64,000 nucleotides of DNA from Streptomyces venezuelae ATCC 10712 (GTDB taxonomy: Bacteria > Actinomycetota > Actinomycetes > Streptomycetales > Streptomycetaceae): NCBI RefSeq assembly GCF_008639165.1, contig NZ_CP029197.1, positions 2,914,001 to 2,978,000 of the forward strand, given 5' to 3'. This document shows, one piece after another, positions 10,272-18,665 of the stretch. Under the pieces are notes generated by a model that did no database searches, had not been told where the DNA came from, and worked only from the letters and a program-made list of their open reading frames with translations. Each line of letters begins with the position of its first letter. The first letter of the stretch is position 1. A program made the position numbers and the translations under genes.

Positions 10272-10318
10272 TTGCAAAGAAGTAGTTGCAAAAAACCCTT
10301 GCAACTACTTCTTTGCAA
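10272..10318. promoter_or_regulatory. Operator with four TTGCAA half-sites in a perfect 20-bp inverted repeat
   Basis: The 20 bases at 10272-10291 (TTGCAAAGAAGTAG plus TTGCAA) are the exact reverse complement of 10299-10318, with a 7-base spacer. Each arm carries two TTGCAA palindromes, at 10272, 10286, 10299 and 10313. The site ends 16 bases before the regulator start at 10335 and so covers its promoter or leader. Strong candidate autoregulatory operator. Confidence 0.75.
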
Positions 10319-10334
10319 CTCTACGCTCTGAGCC

Positions 10335-10916
10335 ATGTCCCAGCCCGAGGAATTCCCGACCCGCCAACTGGACCCCCGCAGCCTGCGCGGTCTCGCCCAC
10401 CCCCTCCGCATCCAGCTGCTGCGCGCCCTGCGCAAGCACGGCCCCGCCACCGCCTCCCAACTGGCGGAGCGCCTCGGCGAGTCCAGCGGCGCGACCAGCT
10501 ACCACCTGCGCCAGCTCGCGGCCCACGGCTTCGTCGAGGACGACCCGACGCGGGGCAAGGGCCGGGAGCGGTGGTGGAAGGCCGGGCAGGAGGGCACCAC
10601 CGCCGACGAGACGCTCTCGGCGGACCCGGACCCGGAGGTGCGCGGCGCCCTCGACATCTACTCGCACGAGATCGCCACCATTCACACCCAGGAGCTGGGC
10701 ACCTTCCTCGGCACCCGGCACGACTGGGGCGAGCGCTGGCTCGCCGCCTTCGACATGAGCGACTTCACCCTGCGCCTGCCCCCCGAGAAGCTCCGCGAGC
10801 TCGACCGGAAGATGCACGAGCTCATCGAGACGTACCGGGGCATCGAGGAGGCGGACGCGCCGGACGCCGAGCGCGTCCGGATCCACCTGCACGCATTCCC
10901 GCAGCACGAGAACTGA
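10335..10916 (+). CDS. Winged-helix (ArsR-like) transcriptional regulator
   Basis: 193 residues. Residues about 10-85 form a winged helix: DPRSLRGLAHPLRIQLLRAL, then the recognition part ATASQLAERLGESSGATSYHL and wing FVEDDPTRGKGRERWWK. The C-terminal about 100 residues are alpha-helical with no Cys cluster, so a metal-sensing role is not indicated. It heads a three-gene unit with a tiny His-rich protein and an MFS transporter (10935 and 11117), the usual layout of a repressor controlling an efflux pump. The TTGCAA operator lies immediately upstream. Confidence 0.85.
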   Translation: MSQPEEFPTRQLDPRSLRGLAHPLRIQLLRALRKHGPATASQLAERLGESSGATSYHLRQLAAHGFVEDDPTRGKGRERWWKAGQEGTTADETLSADPDPEVRGALDIYSHEIATIHTQELGTFLGTRHDWGERWLAAFDMSDFTLRLPPEKLRELDRKMHELIETYRGIEEADAPDAERVRIHLHAFPQHEN

Positions 10917-10934
10917 CGGAAGGAACACGGAGCC

Positions 10935-11120
10935 ATGCACGCCGACATCCACCTCCACCTCCACCAGCTGCACGCCGCCGAACTCCACCGCGAAGCCGCC
11001 GCCCACCGCGCCACCCACCTCACCGGCACCACCCTCCGCACCCAGCTCGGCTGGAAGCTCGTGGAGCTGGGTCTGCGGCTGGCCACCCCCGCGCACCGCC
11101 AGGTGACCCTCGCCGCATGA
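10935..11120 (+). CDS. Tiny histidine-rich protein between regulator and MFS pump
   Basis: 61 residues with an AAGGAA site before the ATG. The N-terminal half alternates His and hydrophobic residues (MHADIHLHLHQLHAAELH); the second half is amphipathic and basic. The stop overlaps the MFS start (ATGA at 11117-11120), so translation is coupled. It looks like a real translated peptide rather than a spacer. Function unknown; a metal-binding or pump-accessory role would fit, but nothing in the sequence proves it. Confidence 0.65.
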   Translation: MHADIHLHLHQLHAAELHREAAAHRATHLTGTTLRTQLGWKLVELGLRLATPAHRQVTLAA

Positions 11121-12502
11121 CCGCTTCGGGGGGACGAGAAGCGGACACGGCGGAACCGGGCCAGGACACCGGCGGGCACCCGCCGCGGCGGGACCGCACC
11201 CCGCTGGCCACCGTCCTGACCGCCAACGCCGTCTCCATCACCGGCAATTCACTCACCATCATCGGCGTCCCGTGGTTCGCGCTCGACACCACGGGAAGCC
11301 CCGGCAAGGCCGGGCTCGTCGCCTTCTGCGCGGCGCTGCCCGTCCTGGTCTCGGCGATCGCCGGCGGCCCGGTCATCGACCGGCTGGGCCGCCGGCGGGT
11401 CAGCATCGCCTCCGACCTGGTCTGCGCCCTGGCGCTGGCCGCGATCCCGCTCCTCAACGAGGCCGGGCTCCTGCGGTTCTGGATGCTGTGCGCGCTGATG
11501 GCCGTCACCGGCCTCTTCCACGCCCCCGGCGAGACCGCGCGCAACGTCCTCATCCCCGACCTGGCCCGGCACGCGGACACCCCGCTCTCCCGCGCCGCCA
11601 GCCTCTACGACGCCGTCTCGCGCGGCGCCCGCATGACCGGCGCCGCCCTCGCCGGCCTGCTGGTGGCCTTCATGGGTGCCGACACCGTCCTGTACGTCGA
11701 CGCGGCCACGTTCTGTCTCTCCGCGCTGCTCGTCCTCGCGGGGCTGCGCGGCGTCCCCGCCGCCGAACCCGTGCGGGGCGCCCCGCCGCTCTCCCCGGCC
11801 GCCTACCGGGCCGATCTGCGCGAGGGGTACTCGTTCCTGCTGCGCACCCCGCTGCTCCTCGGCATCAACGTCGCGGTGATGACGACCAACGGCCTGGCGC
11901 AGAGCTGGAACGCGGTCCTGCTGCCGCTGCACGCCCGCGAGTCCCTGGGCGGTTCGGCCTCGCTGGGACTGCTCGTCGCCGTCTCCGGCGGCTCCGCGCT
12001 CGTCGGTGCGCTGCTCTACGGGGCCGTCGGCCACCGCTTCCCGCGCCGGCCGGTCTTCGCGGCCGGATTCCTGCTCACCGGCGCCCCGGTGTACGTGACG
12101 GCGGCGTTCACCGACACCACCGTGCCGCTGCTCGTGGTGATGGCCGTCGGCGGGCTGGGGGCCGGGGTGCTCAACCCGATCCTGTCGACCGTCTTCTACG
12201 AGACCGTCCCCGAGGGTCTGCGCAGCCGCGTCGGCGGAGCGAGTACGGCCTCCGTGCTGATCACCACCCCGCTGGGCGGACTCGCCGCCGGGTTCCTGGT
12301 GGAACGGGCGGGGCTCACCCCGGCGTTGCTCACGGTCGCCGCCGTGTACCTCCTGGCCTCCCTCTCGCCGCTGGTGCTCCCGTCCTGGCGGAGCATGGAG
12401 GCCCCGAAGGCGGGGCTTGCGCGCGGGGCGGAGGTCAGCAGGCCGGAACCTTCGACTCCTGCCCCTGCTCAAGGGCCCGGAGGGACGCCACCGCGTCGCT
12501 GA
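11117..12502 (+). CDS. MFS transporter (probable drug efflux, MFS_3-like)
   Basis: 461 residues from ATG 11117, overlapping the preceding stop. A polar 30-residue N-terminus is followed by about 12 hydrophobic helices. Between helices 2 and 3 lies the MFS motif GGPVIDRLGRRRVSIASD. It resembles the enterobactin/macrolide exporter group. Being downstream of an HTH repressor points to inducible efflux of an unknown compound. Its 3' end overlaps the convergent Lon-like gene by 68 bases. Confidence 0.85.
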   Translation: MTASGGREADTAEPGQDTGGHPPRRDRTPLATVLTANAVSITGNSLTIIGVPWFALDTTGSPGKAGLVAFCAALPVLVSAIAGGPVIDRLGRRRVSIASDLVCALALAAIPLLNEAGLLRFWMLCALMAVTGLFHAPGETARNVLIPDLARHADTPLSRAASLYDAVSRGARMTGAALAGLLVAFMGADTVLYVDAATFCLSALLVLAGLRGVPAAEPVRGAPPLSPAAYRADLREGYSFLLRTPLLLGINVAVMTTNGLAQSWNAVLLPLHARESLGGSASLGLLVAVSGGSALVGALLYGAVGHRFPRRPVFAAGFLLTGAPVYVTAAFTDTTVPLLVVMAVGGLGAGVLNPILSTVFYETVPEGLRSRVGGASTASVLITTPLGGLAAGFLVERAGLTPALLTVAAVYLLASLSPLVLPSWRSMEAPKAGLARGAEVSRPEPSTPAPAQGPGGTPPRR

Positions 12503-13229
12503 GCGCGGTGACGGGGACGAGCCGCAGGCCGTCGGGCAGCTCGGCCTGCGCGTCCGAGCACTCGGCCTTCGGTACGAGGAAGACGGTGGCCCCGTCCCGG
12601 GCGGCGGCCTGGGTCTTCAGGGACACCCCGCCGACGGCGCCGACCGTGCCGTCGGGCTCGATCGTGCCCGTACCGGCCACGATCCGGCCGCCGGTGAGGT
12701 CTCCGCCGCCCCCGTCGCCGTCGAGCTTGTCGACGATGCCGAGGGAGAAGAGCAGCCCGGCGCTCGGCCCGCCGATGTCGGCGAGGTTCAGGGTCACCTT
12801 CACCTTCTCGGGGTCCAGCTTCAGGTAGCCGAGGGCGGCGAGGGTGGCCGCGTCCTGCGACTCCTTCATCTGCCCGAGGTTGTGCTTCTCGATCTCGGCG
12901 TCGGACTTCCCCGAGGGGTAGACGGAGTCCTTCGGCAGGACGGCCCGGTCGGTACGGAACCAGGCGTCGGCCACATCGGCGAGGTCCACGTCCGTGGACG
13001 GCCCGGTCGCGACGATCGTCGTCATCCGCAGCTGCCCCTCGGTGGGCCGCACGGGCGCGCCGCTGATGGTGATGACCTCCTGCCCGTTGTCCTTGCCCAG
13101 CACGTCGGCGGTCGAACCGGGCTGCGCGATGGCGTACGGGAGCGGCGCGAGCCCGGCGACGGCGAACAGCGCGACGACGGGCAGCGCGCAGACCGCGAGA
13201 GCACGGGGACGGGAGAGACTGGAGAGCAC
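12435..13229 (-). CDS. Secreted Lon-like (S16) serine protease domain protein
   Basis: 264 residues. An N-terminal hydrophobic stretch at about 9-35 ending near AIAQP is a signal peptide or anchor. The C-terminal part is a Lon-type proteolytic domain: LADIGGPSAGLLFSLGIVD with nucleophile Ser156, and GTVGAVGGVSLKTQAA with general base Lys205. It resembles the actinobacterial YlbL/SdrC group, which usually also has a PDZ domain; none is evident here, so this is a short form. Substrate unknown. Its 3' end overlaps the convergent MFS gene. Confidence 0.85.
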   Translation of the reverse strand: MLSSLSRPRALAVCALPVVALFAVAGLAPLPYAIAQPGSTADVLGKDNGQEVITISGAPVRPTEGQLRMTTIVATGPSTDVDLADVADAWFRTDRAVLPKDSVYPSGKSDAEIEKHNLGQMKESQDAATLAALGYLKLDPEKVKVTLNLADIGGPSAGLLFSLGIVDKLDGDGGGGDLTGGRIVAGTGTIEPDGTVGAVGGVSLKTQAAARDGATVFLVPKAECSDAQAELPDGLRLVPVTALSDAVASLRALEQGQESKVPAC

Positions 13230-13379
13230 GCCCCCAATCTACTGGGACGCACGCGACCGCCGGGCCCGGGGCACGGCCCCAGGTACGGGCGGGTGCCGGG
13301 CGGACGACGGCCGAAGCGGCACCCGTACGGCCGTCCGCGCCCCGGGCACCACCGTGGACCGGGGGCCCCGCCGCGCGTC

Positions 13380-14021
13380 CTAGCGCAGCGCGTCGGCGAC
13401 CTCCCGGGCCGCGTCCACCACCCGCGGTCCCACCCGCTCGGGGACCGCGTCCGCGAGCATGACGACGCCGACGGAGCCCTCGACGCCCGTCACGCCGACG
13501 AGTGGCGCGGCCGCGCCGCTCGCGCCCGCCTCCAGCTCGCCGTGGGTGAGCGTGAAGCCCGGTTCGATCAGTCCGCCCTGGCGGGCGGCGAGGATGGCCC
13601 GGCCGGCCGCGCCCCGGTCGAGCGGGTGACGGAAACCGGCCCGGTAGGCGACGTGGTAGTCGGTCCAGGTGGGTTCGACGACCGCGACGGCGAGCGCCTC
13701 CGCCCCGTCGACGAGGGTCAGGTGGGCCGTCGCCCCGATGTCCTCGGCGAGCGAGCGCAGCGCGGGGAGCGCGGCCTCCCGCACCAGGGGGTGGACCTGC
13801 CGGCCGAGCCGGAGCACGCCGAGGCCGACGCGGGCGCGTCCGCCGAGGTCACGCCGGACGAGGGCGTGCTGTTCGAGCGTGGCGAGCAGGCGGTAGACGA
13901 CGGTCCGGTTGACGCCGAGTTTGTTGGACAACTCGGTGACGGTCAGGCCGTGGTCGGTGTCGGCGAGCAGTTTGAGGACTCTGAGTCCCCGGTCGAGCGT
14001 CTGGGAGGTCTCCGCGGTCAC
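13380..14021 (-). CDS. IclR-family transcriptional regulator
   Basis: 213 residues, GTG start. The N-terminal winged helix is at about 5-65 (LDRGLRVLKLLADTDHGLTV, then LGVNRTVVYRLLATLEQHAL). The effector-binding domain spans about 80-210 (LRSLAEDIGATAHLTLVDG, RHPLDRGAAGRAILAAR). IclR proteins usually control catabolic genes in response to small carboxylates or aromatics. No obvious target gene lies beside it, so the regulon is unknown. Confidence 0.88.
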   Translation of the reverse strand: MTAETSQTLDRGLRVLKLLADTDHGLTVTELSNKLGVNRTVVYRLLATLEQHALVRRDLGGRARVGLGVLRLGRQVHPLVREAALPALRSLAEDIGATAHLTLVDGAEALAVAVVEPTWTDYHVAYRAGFRHPLDRGAAGRAILAARQGGLIEPGFTLTHGELEAGASGAAAPLVGVTGVEGSVGVVMLADAVPERVGPRVVDAAREVADALR

Positions 14022-14360
14022 GACGCCCTCTCCTTCGGAGTGAGTAGCGGCGGTGCTCTCACGGGGTCGCGTCGCCGGTCCCGTCGGCGACGCACGTCAG
14101 AGGCCGCCGGCAGGAAGGGGTACACCGGCTGCGCTCCGCGGCGGCGCTGCCACGGGGCGATTGCTTTTGAGCCGGGACAGTAGCGACCCGCTCCGCTCAG
14201 CGGAAGACCTCGTCCAGAATCCGGGCGCCGGCGACCGTATAGAGACGGTTCGGGACCTTCGTCGGTCAGACGCGGGACTTTGGCGGACAAGATCGGCTTT
14301 GTCGTGCCCGTAGCGTGGAGGGTGCCCGGAGACCAGCCGTGGGGGCCTGTCTCCGGGGCC

Positions 14361-14380
14361 CGTCCCGCCGCCGCGGGACG
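14361..14380. terminator. CGTCCCGC/GCGGGACG hairpin
   Basis: An 8-bp perfect stem with a 4-base loop, immediately following the stronger hairpin downstream of the helicase gene; probably a back-up terminator. Confidence 0.4.
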
Positions 14381-14382
14381 AG

Positions 14383-14416
14383 TGAGGCCCGTACGAACGC
14401 CGTCGTACGGGCCTCA
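14383..14416 (-). terminator. Terminator hairpin of the helicase gene
   Basis: TGAGGCCCGTACGA and TCGTACGGGCCTCA pair perfectly (14 bp) around a 6-base loop, 17 bases past the stop at 14433. Confidence 0.7.
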
Positions 14417-14432
14417 GCCGTTCGCTGAAACG

Positions 14433-16226
14433 TCACCGCATGCGGGTGGCCCACTCCTGGACCTTCTTGATCCGTTCCCGGATCTGCCCGGCGGTGGCCT
14501 CCGCGCTCGGCGGTCCGCCGCAGACCCGGCGGAGCTCCGTGTGGATCACTCCGTGCGGCTTGCCGGTCTGGTGGACGTACGCGCCGACCATCGTGTTGAG
14601 CTGCTTGCGCAGTTCGAGCAGTTCCTTGTGGGAAACGACAGGGCGCCGCTCGGCGGGGAGTTCCAGCAGGTCCGCCTCCTCGTCCGGCTTCTTGCGGCTG
14701 TGCGCGATCTGCCGGGCCTGGCGCTTCTGCAGGAGCAGCTGGACCTGGTCGGGTTCGAGGAGGCCCGGGATGCCCAGGTAGTCCTGCTCCTCGGCGCTGC
14801 CGGGGTGGGCCTGCATGCCGAACTCGGCGCTGTTGTAGAGGACGCGGTCGAAGACGGCGTCGGACTCCAGCGCCTCGAAGGGCAGCATGTCCTGCTCGCC
14901 GGTGTCCTCGTCCTGCTGGCGCTCGGCCTCGGCCATCTCCTTCTCGGACTCGGCGTACGGGTCCTCGTCCTCGCCCGCCTTCTTCGGCTTGTCGAGGACG
15001 TGGTCGCGCTCGACCTCCATCTCGTTGGCGAAACCGAGGAGGCTGGGGATCGTGGGAAGGAACACCGAGGCGGTCTCGCCGCGTCTGCGCGAACGCACGA
15101 AACGGCCGACGGCCTGGGCGAAGAACAGCGGGGTCGAGATCGTCGTCGCGTACACGCCGACGGAGAGGCGCGGCACGTCGACGCCCTCGGACACCATGCG
15201 GACGGCGACCATCCAGCGGTCGGTGCTCTCGCTGAACTCGTCGATCCGGTTCGAGGCACCGGCGTCGTCGGAGAGCACGACGGTGGCCTTGGTGCCGGTG
15301 ATCTCCCGGATCAGCTTCGCGTACGAGCGGGCCGAGTCCTGGTCGGAGGCGATGACGAGGCCGCCGGCGTCCGGGATGGACTTGCGGACCTCGGTGAGGC
15401 GCTGGTCGGCGGCGCGGAGCACGTTCGGCATCCAGTCGCCCTTGGCGTCCAGGGCGGTCCGCCAGGCCTGCGAGACGGCGTCCTTGGTCATCGGCTCGCC
15501 GAGGCGGGCGGCGATCTCGTCGCCGGCCTTGGTGCGCCAGCGCATGTTGCCGCTGTAGGAGAGGAAGATGACGGGCCGGACGACGCCGTCGCCGAGGGCG
15601 TTGCCGTAGCCGTAGGTGTAGTCGGCGGAGGACCGCCGGATGCCGTCGTTGCCCTCCTCGTACGTGACGAAGGGGATGGGGTTGGTGTCGGAACGGAAGG
15701 GCGTGCCGGTCAGCGCGAGGCGCCGGGTGGCGGGCTCGAAGGCCTCCAGGCAGGCCTCGCCCCAGGACTTGGAGTCTCCGGCGTGGTGGATCTCGTCGAG
15801 GATGACGAGGGTCTTGCGCTGTTCGGAACGGTTGCGGTGCAGCATCGGGCGGACGCCGACACCGGCGTACGTGATGGCGACCCCGTCGTACTCCTTGCTG
15901 AGCGGCCCGGCGCTGTAGTCGGGGTCGAGCTTGATCCCTATCCGCGCCGCCGCGGCCGCCCACTGCTTCTTCAGGTGCTCGGTGGGGGCGACGACGGTGA
16001 TCTGCTGCACGACGTGGTGGTGCAGCAGCCACGAGGCGAGGGTCAGCGCGAAGGTGGTCTTGCCTGCGCCGGGCGTGGCGACCGCGAGGAAGTCACGGGG
16101 CTGCTCCTGGATGTACTTCTCCATCGCCCCTTGCTGCCAGGCGCGCAGCTTGCCGGCGGTACCCCAGGGGGCCCGTCCTGGGAAGGCGGGAGAAAGGTGA
16201 TGGGAGGAGGTGGCGGTAGTAGTCAC
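14433..16226 (-). CDS. DEAD/DEAH-box (SF2) helicase
   Basis: 597 residues. Motif I is ATPGAGKTTFALTLA at about residues 49-63, motif II is LVILDEIHHAGD, motif III is LTGTPFRSD. The second RecA lobe has MVSEGVDVPRLSVG and QAVGRFVRSRR (motif VI). It belongs to the type III restriction Res / XPB-like helicase group but has no nuclease motif, and no restriction or methylase gene is beside it. A charged Glu-rich insert (about 395-430) and a coiled C-terminal region follow. Conserved in Streptomyces; probably acts in nucleic-acid repair or remodelling. A direct-repeat motif lies in its upstream region. Confidence 0.88.
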   Translation of the reverse strand: MTTTATSSHHLSPAFPGRAPWGTAGKLRAWQQGAMEKYIQEQPRDFLAVATPGAGKTTFALTLASWLLHHHVVQQITVVAPTEHLKKQWAAAAARIGIKLDPDYSAGPLSKEYDGVAITYAGVGVRPMLHRNRSEQRKTLVILDEIHHAGDSKSWGEACLEAFEPATRRLALTGTPFRSDTNPIPFVTYEEGNDGIRRSSADYTYGYGNALGDGVVRPVIFLSYSGNMRWRTKAGDEIAARLGEPMTKDAVSQAWRTALDAKGDWMPNVLRAADQRLTEVRKSIPDAGGLVIASDQDSARSYAKLIREITGTKATVVLSDDAGASNRIDEFSESTDRWMVAVRMVSEGVDVPRLSVGVYATTISTPLFFAQAVGRFVRSRRRGETASVFLPTIPSLLGFANEMEVERDHVLDKPKKAGEDEDPYAESEKEMAEAERQQDEDTGEQDMLPFEALESDAVFDRVLYNSAEFGMQAHPGSAEEQDYLGIPGLLEPDQVQLLLQKRQARQIAHSRKKPDEEADLLELPAERRPVVSHKELLELRKQLNTMVGAYVHQTGKPHGVIHTELRRVCGGPPSAEATAGQIRERIKKVQEWATRMR

Positions 16227-16253
16227 GATCTCCGGGTTCGACGCTCGTCACGG

Positions 16254-16274
16254 TATGACAGTCCAGATATGACA
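16254..16274. promoter_or_regulatory. TATGACA direct repeat, 14-bp period
   Basis: TATGACA at 16254-16260 and again at 16268-16274, 28-48 bases upstream of the helicase start. The period is about 1.3 helical turns. This could be an activator site or part of the promoter; weak evidence. Confidence 0.3.
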
Positions 16275-16344
16275 ACCGGGCCACCTTACCGGCGGCCCGA
16301 CGGGAACGTCGTACGAAACGGGGCGGGTCCGGGACGGTTGCGAT

Positions 16345-16737
16345 TCAGCTCACGTCCGGGGCGATCAGCTCGCGAAGTCCCTGGGAGATCACCTTCACCT
16401 CGTCGGTCTCGCCGGTCGCCACGGAGATGACCAGGCGCTCCGCCGCGTCGATGTCGGGACGGAGCTGGACGCCGTTCATGGCGAGGAAGGTCACGCAGGA
16501 CAGCCAGGCGGTGCGCTTGTTCCCGTCGAGGAACGGATGGTTGACCGCGAGCGACTGGAGCAGTGCGGCGGCCTTGCCGAGGAGGTCGGGGTACGCCTCC
16601 TCGCCGAACATGGCGGCGGACGGCCGGTGGACGGCCGATTCGAGCAGTCCCGCGTCGCGTACGACGACGACCTGGTCGTCCACCGCGTGTTCGGCGACGG
16701 CCAGGACGTCCTCGGCGGAGAGATAGACGCAGCTCAC
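16345..16737 (-). CDS. doc: Doc-type (Fic fold) toxin
   Basis: 130 residues from GTG 16737, which overlaps the antitoxin stop (GTGA). The Fic/Doc core motif HPFLDGNKRTAW is at residues 67-78. As in Doc, the last motif position is not the Arg of AMP-transferring Fic proteins, so the expected activity is phosphorylation of EF-Tu, which stops translation. The length matches Doc (about 126). The overlap with an upstream antitoxin and co-direction are the normal type II toxin-antitoxin layout. Confidence 0.88.
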   Translation of the reverse strand: MSCVYLSAEDVLAVAEHAVDDQVVVVRDAGLLESAVHRPSAAMFGEEAYPDLLGKAAALLQSLAVNHPFLDGNKRTAWLSCVTFLAMNGVQLRPDIDAAERLVISVATGETDEVKVISQGLRELIAPDVS

Positions 16738-16934
16738 TTGAGCCGCTCCATGAGCTCGTGCCACTTGGCCGCCTGCTCCATGGCGGTCTTCCGCACGATC
16801 GCCTGCTGGGCGGTCCGGGCGAGGTAGTCGTCGACGGCCTGGAGGAGGAGGGCGTGCATGCTCGTGCCCTCCTGCTCGGCGCGCAGCTTGAGTGCCTCGG
16901 TCTGGTCGTCGCGGAGACGCAGGTTCATGGCCAT
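16734..16934 (-). CDS. Antitoxin of the Doc pair, ribbon-helix-helix type
   Basis: 66 residues starting MAMNLRLRDDQTEALKLRA: a short beta strand followed by two helices, as in ribbon-helix-helix DNA-binding antitoxins, with a C-terminal helix (KTAMEQAAKWHELMERL) that should bind and neutralise the toxin. It precedes the toxin and overlaps it by 4 bases. It probably represses its own operon, as such antitoxins do. Confidence 0.82.
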   Translation of the reverse strand: MAMNLRLRDDQTEALKLRAEQEGTSMHALLLQAVDDYLARTAQQAIVRKTAMEQAAKWHELMERLK

Positions 16935-16979
16935 ACCAGAACGGTACCACTCGATGGGGCCAAGGTGGTACCAGTTACC

Positions 16980-18461
16980 TCAGGCCCGCGCCGGCGCCCC
17001 CTGCAGCCGGGTCGCCACCCACGCCCCCACCGCCGCCACCCCCGCCATCGGCAGGAAGACGGCCGCGAAGGCCCCCGGATGCGAGCCGGTGCCCGCGGCG
17101 GACGTGACCGCGTGACCCACCGCGCCGCCGCCGAGCGCCGCGAAGGCCGCGCCGCCGGCCGCGAGCAGCAGGACGTTGGAGAGGCCGTCCGAGATCTGCA
17201 GGGCGGCCGAGTTCGCGCCGACCTCCTCGGGCGCGGAGAGCTTCATCAGCAGCACGCTCGTCGAGGCGATCACGGACCCCATGCCGAGGCAGCCGAGCCC
17301 CCAGGCCGCCGCGAGCACCCACACCGGCACGGCCGTGATCAGCACGCTCGGCGCCGCCGCGATGGCGAGCGCCACCAGGACCATGCCGAGGACGACCAGC
17401 CGCTCCCGGTACGGCTCCGTCCACGGCCGGGCCTGGATCCAGGAGCCGAGCGCCCAGGTGAGGCCGCCGAGGGCGAGGGAGAAACCCGCGAGGGTGGGGC
17501 TCAGACCGCGCTGGGTGACCAGCATCAGCGGCACGAAGGACTCCGCGGCGATGAACGCGCCCGCGGCGATGCCCCGCAGCAGGACCACGGACGGCAGGCC
17601 GCGGGCCGCCCGGTAGGTGCCGTGCGGCAGCAGCCCGCGCACGGCGGGCACGAGGAGCGCGGCGCCGGCCGCCGCCGGCAGCAGCGAGAGCCAGCGCAGC
17701 TCCTGACCGGCGTACTGCAGGAGCGCGGCGCCCGCCGAGATGCCGAGCGCGAGCCGGATCCGGCGCCGGTCCCACGGGGTGACGGGCGCGGTGGGGTCGG
17801 CGGGGCCGGAGGCGGTGCGGCGTATCGCGGGGAGGGCGAGGGCGAGCGGGAAGACGACGAGGACGGGGATGCCGACGAAGACCCAGCGCCAGCCGAGGTG
17901 CTCGGTGACGGTTCCGGCGGCGAGCGGTCCGACGACGGAGGGGACGACCCAGGACGCGGCGAACGCGGCCATGATCGCGGGCCTGAGGTGCTCGGCGTAG
18001 GCCCGGCCGACGACCACGTACAGCGCGACGATGACCAGCCCGCCGCCGAGGCCCTGGACGGCCCGGCCGAGGATGAACAGCCACATGGCGCCGGCCGTCC
18101 CGGAGAGCAGCAGGCCGGCGGCGAAGGCGCTGATCCCGGCGGTGAGGGGCGCGAGCGGGCCGCCGCGGTCGGACCACTGCCCGGCCAGGACCATGGCGAA
18201 GAGGCTGGTGGTGAAGTACGCGGAGAAGGCGAAGGCGTAGACGGAGACGCCGTTCAGCTCGCGGGCGGCGACGGGCATCGCGGTGCCGACGGCGGTGGCC
18301 TCGAAGGCGATGAGCAGGACGACGGAGACGATGCCGACGCTGAGCGCCCGGTGGACCGGGTCGAGGACGGACCCCTTGCTCTCGTCGTGCGGGGCAAGGG
18401 GGCCGGGGGGTGGGGCGGCGCCGGCGTCGGCGGCGGCGTCGCGGGGTTCGAGGGCGCTCAT
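16980..18461 (-). CDS. MFS transporter, EmrB/DHA2-like drug efflux
   Basis: 493 residues. A polar N-terminus of about 40 residues is followed by about 14 hydrophobic segments. The MFS signature region is LAGQWSDRGGPLAPL, and ILGRAVQGLGGGLV is the usual motif in helix 4, followed by WRWVFVGIPVL as in DHA2 drug-proton antiporters. No regulator is next to it. Substrate unknown. Confidence 0.85.
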   Translation of the reverse strand: MSALEPRDAAADAGAAPPPGPLAPHDESKGSVLDPVHRALSVGIVSVVLLIAFEATAVGTAMPVAARELNGVSVYAFAFSAYFTTSLFAMVLAGQWSDRGGPLAPLTAGISAFAAGLLLSGTAGAMWLFILGRAVQGLGGGLVIVALYVVVGRAYAEHLRPAIMAAFAASWVVPSVVGPLAAGTVTEHLGWRWVFVGIPVLVVFPLALALPAIRRTASGPADPTAPVTPWDRRRIRLALGISAGAALLQYAGQELRWLSLLPAAAGAALLVPAVRGLLPHGTYRAARGLPSVVLLRGIAAGAFIAAESFVPLMLVTQRGLSPTLAGFSLALGGLTWALGSWIQARPWTEPYRERLVVLGMVLVALAIAAAPSVLITAVPVWVLAAAWGLGCLGMGSVIASTSVLLMKLSAPEEVGANSAALQISDGLSNVLLLAAGGAAFAALGGGAVGHAVTSAAGTGSHPGAFAAVFLPMAGVAAVGAWVATRLQGAPARA

Positions 18462-18665
18462 CCCCCCAGGGTAAGAGGTGAAGCACCAGATGACCCCTGT
18501 CAGGAGTCCCGGTCCCGCTCAGCCCTTCGACGTACGACCGGAAGGCGTCCGCCGCCCCCTCTGTGAACGCGGTGTGGCAGCGGCATTGCAGTCCCGTGGC
18601 ACACCCCCGGAACCCCTTCCACCCCTCCCGGCCCCCGCCCTAACGTCATACCCGTCGCACCACAC

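Larger units (their letters stand above)
14022..14432. other. Gene-free region between IclR regulator and helicase
   Basis: No open frame with Streptomyces-like codon bias on either strand. The right part contains two hairpins (14361-14380 and 14383-14416) that should end transcription of the helicase gene. The left part (14022-14340) is the upstream region of the IclR gene; no clear promoter or operator was found in it. Confidence 0.5.

Noticed and set aside
10935..11120. Treating the 61-residue frame as non-coding spacer
   Set aside because: It has its own ribosome-binding site, coding-type third-position bias and an ATGA overlap with the next gene, so it was kept as a gene.
14433..16226. 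Helicase plus Doc pair as a restriction or defence island
   Set aside because: No methylase, nuclease or other defence gene accompanies the helicase, and from memory it belongs to conserved Streptomyces gene order. The toxin-antitoxin pair alone does not make an island.
16563..18566. Very long open frame on the plus strand opposite the MFS gene
   Set aside because: High G+C leaves long antisense frames in Streptomyces. Its translation is Arg/Gly/Glu-rich without domains, while the minus strand shows MFS motifs and correct codon bias. The same applies to long antisense frames opposite the metalloprotease, RDD, HelD and ABC genes.
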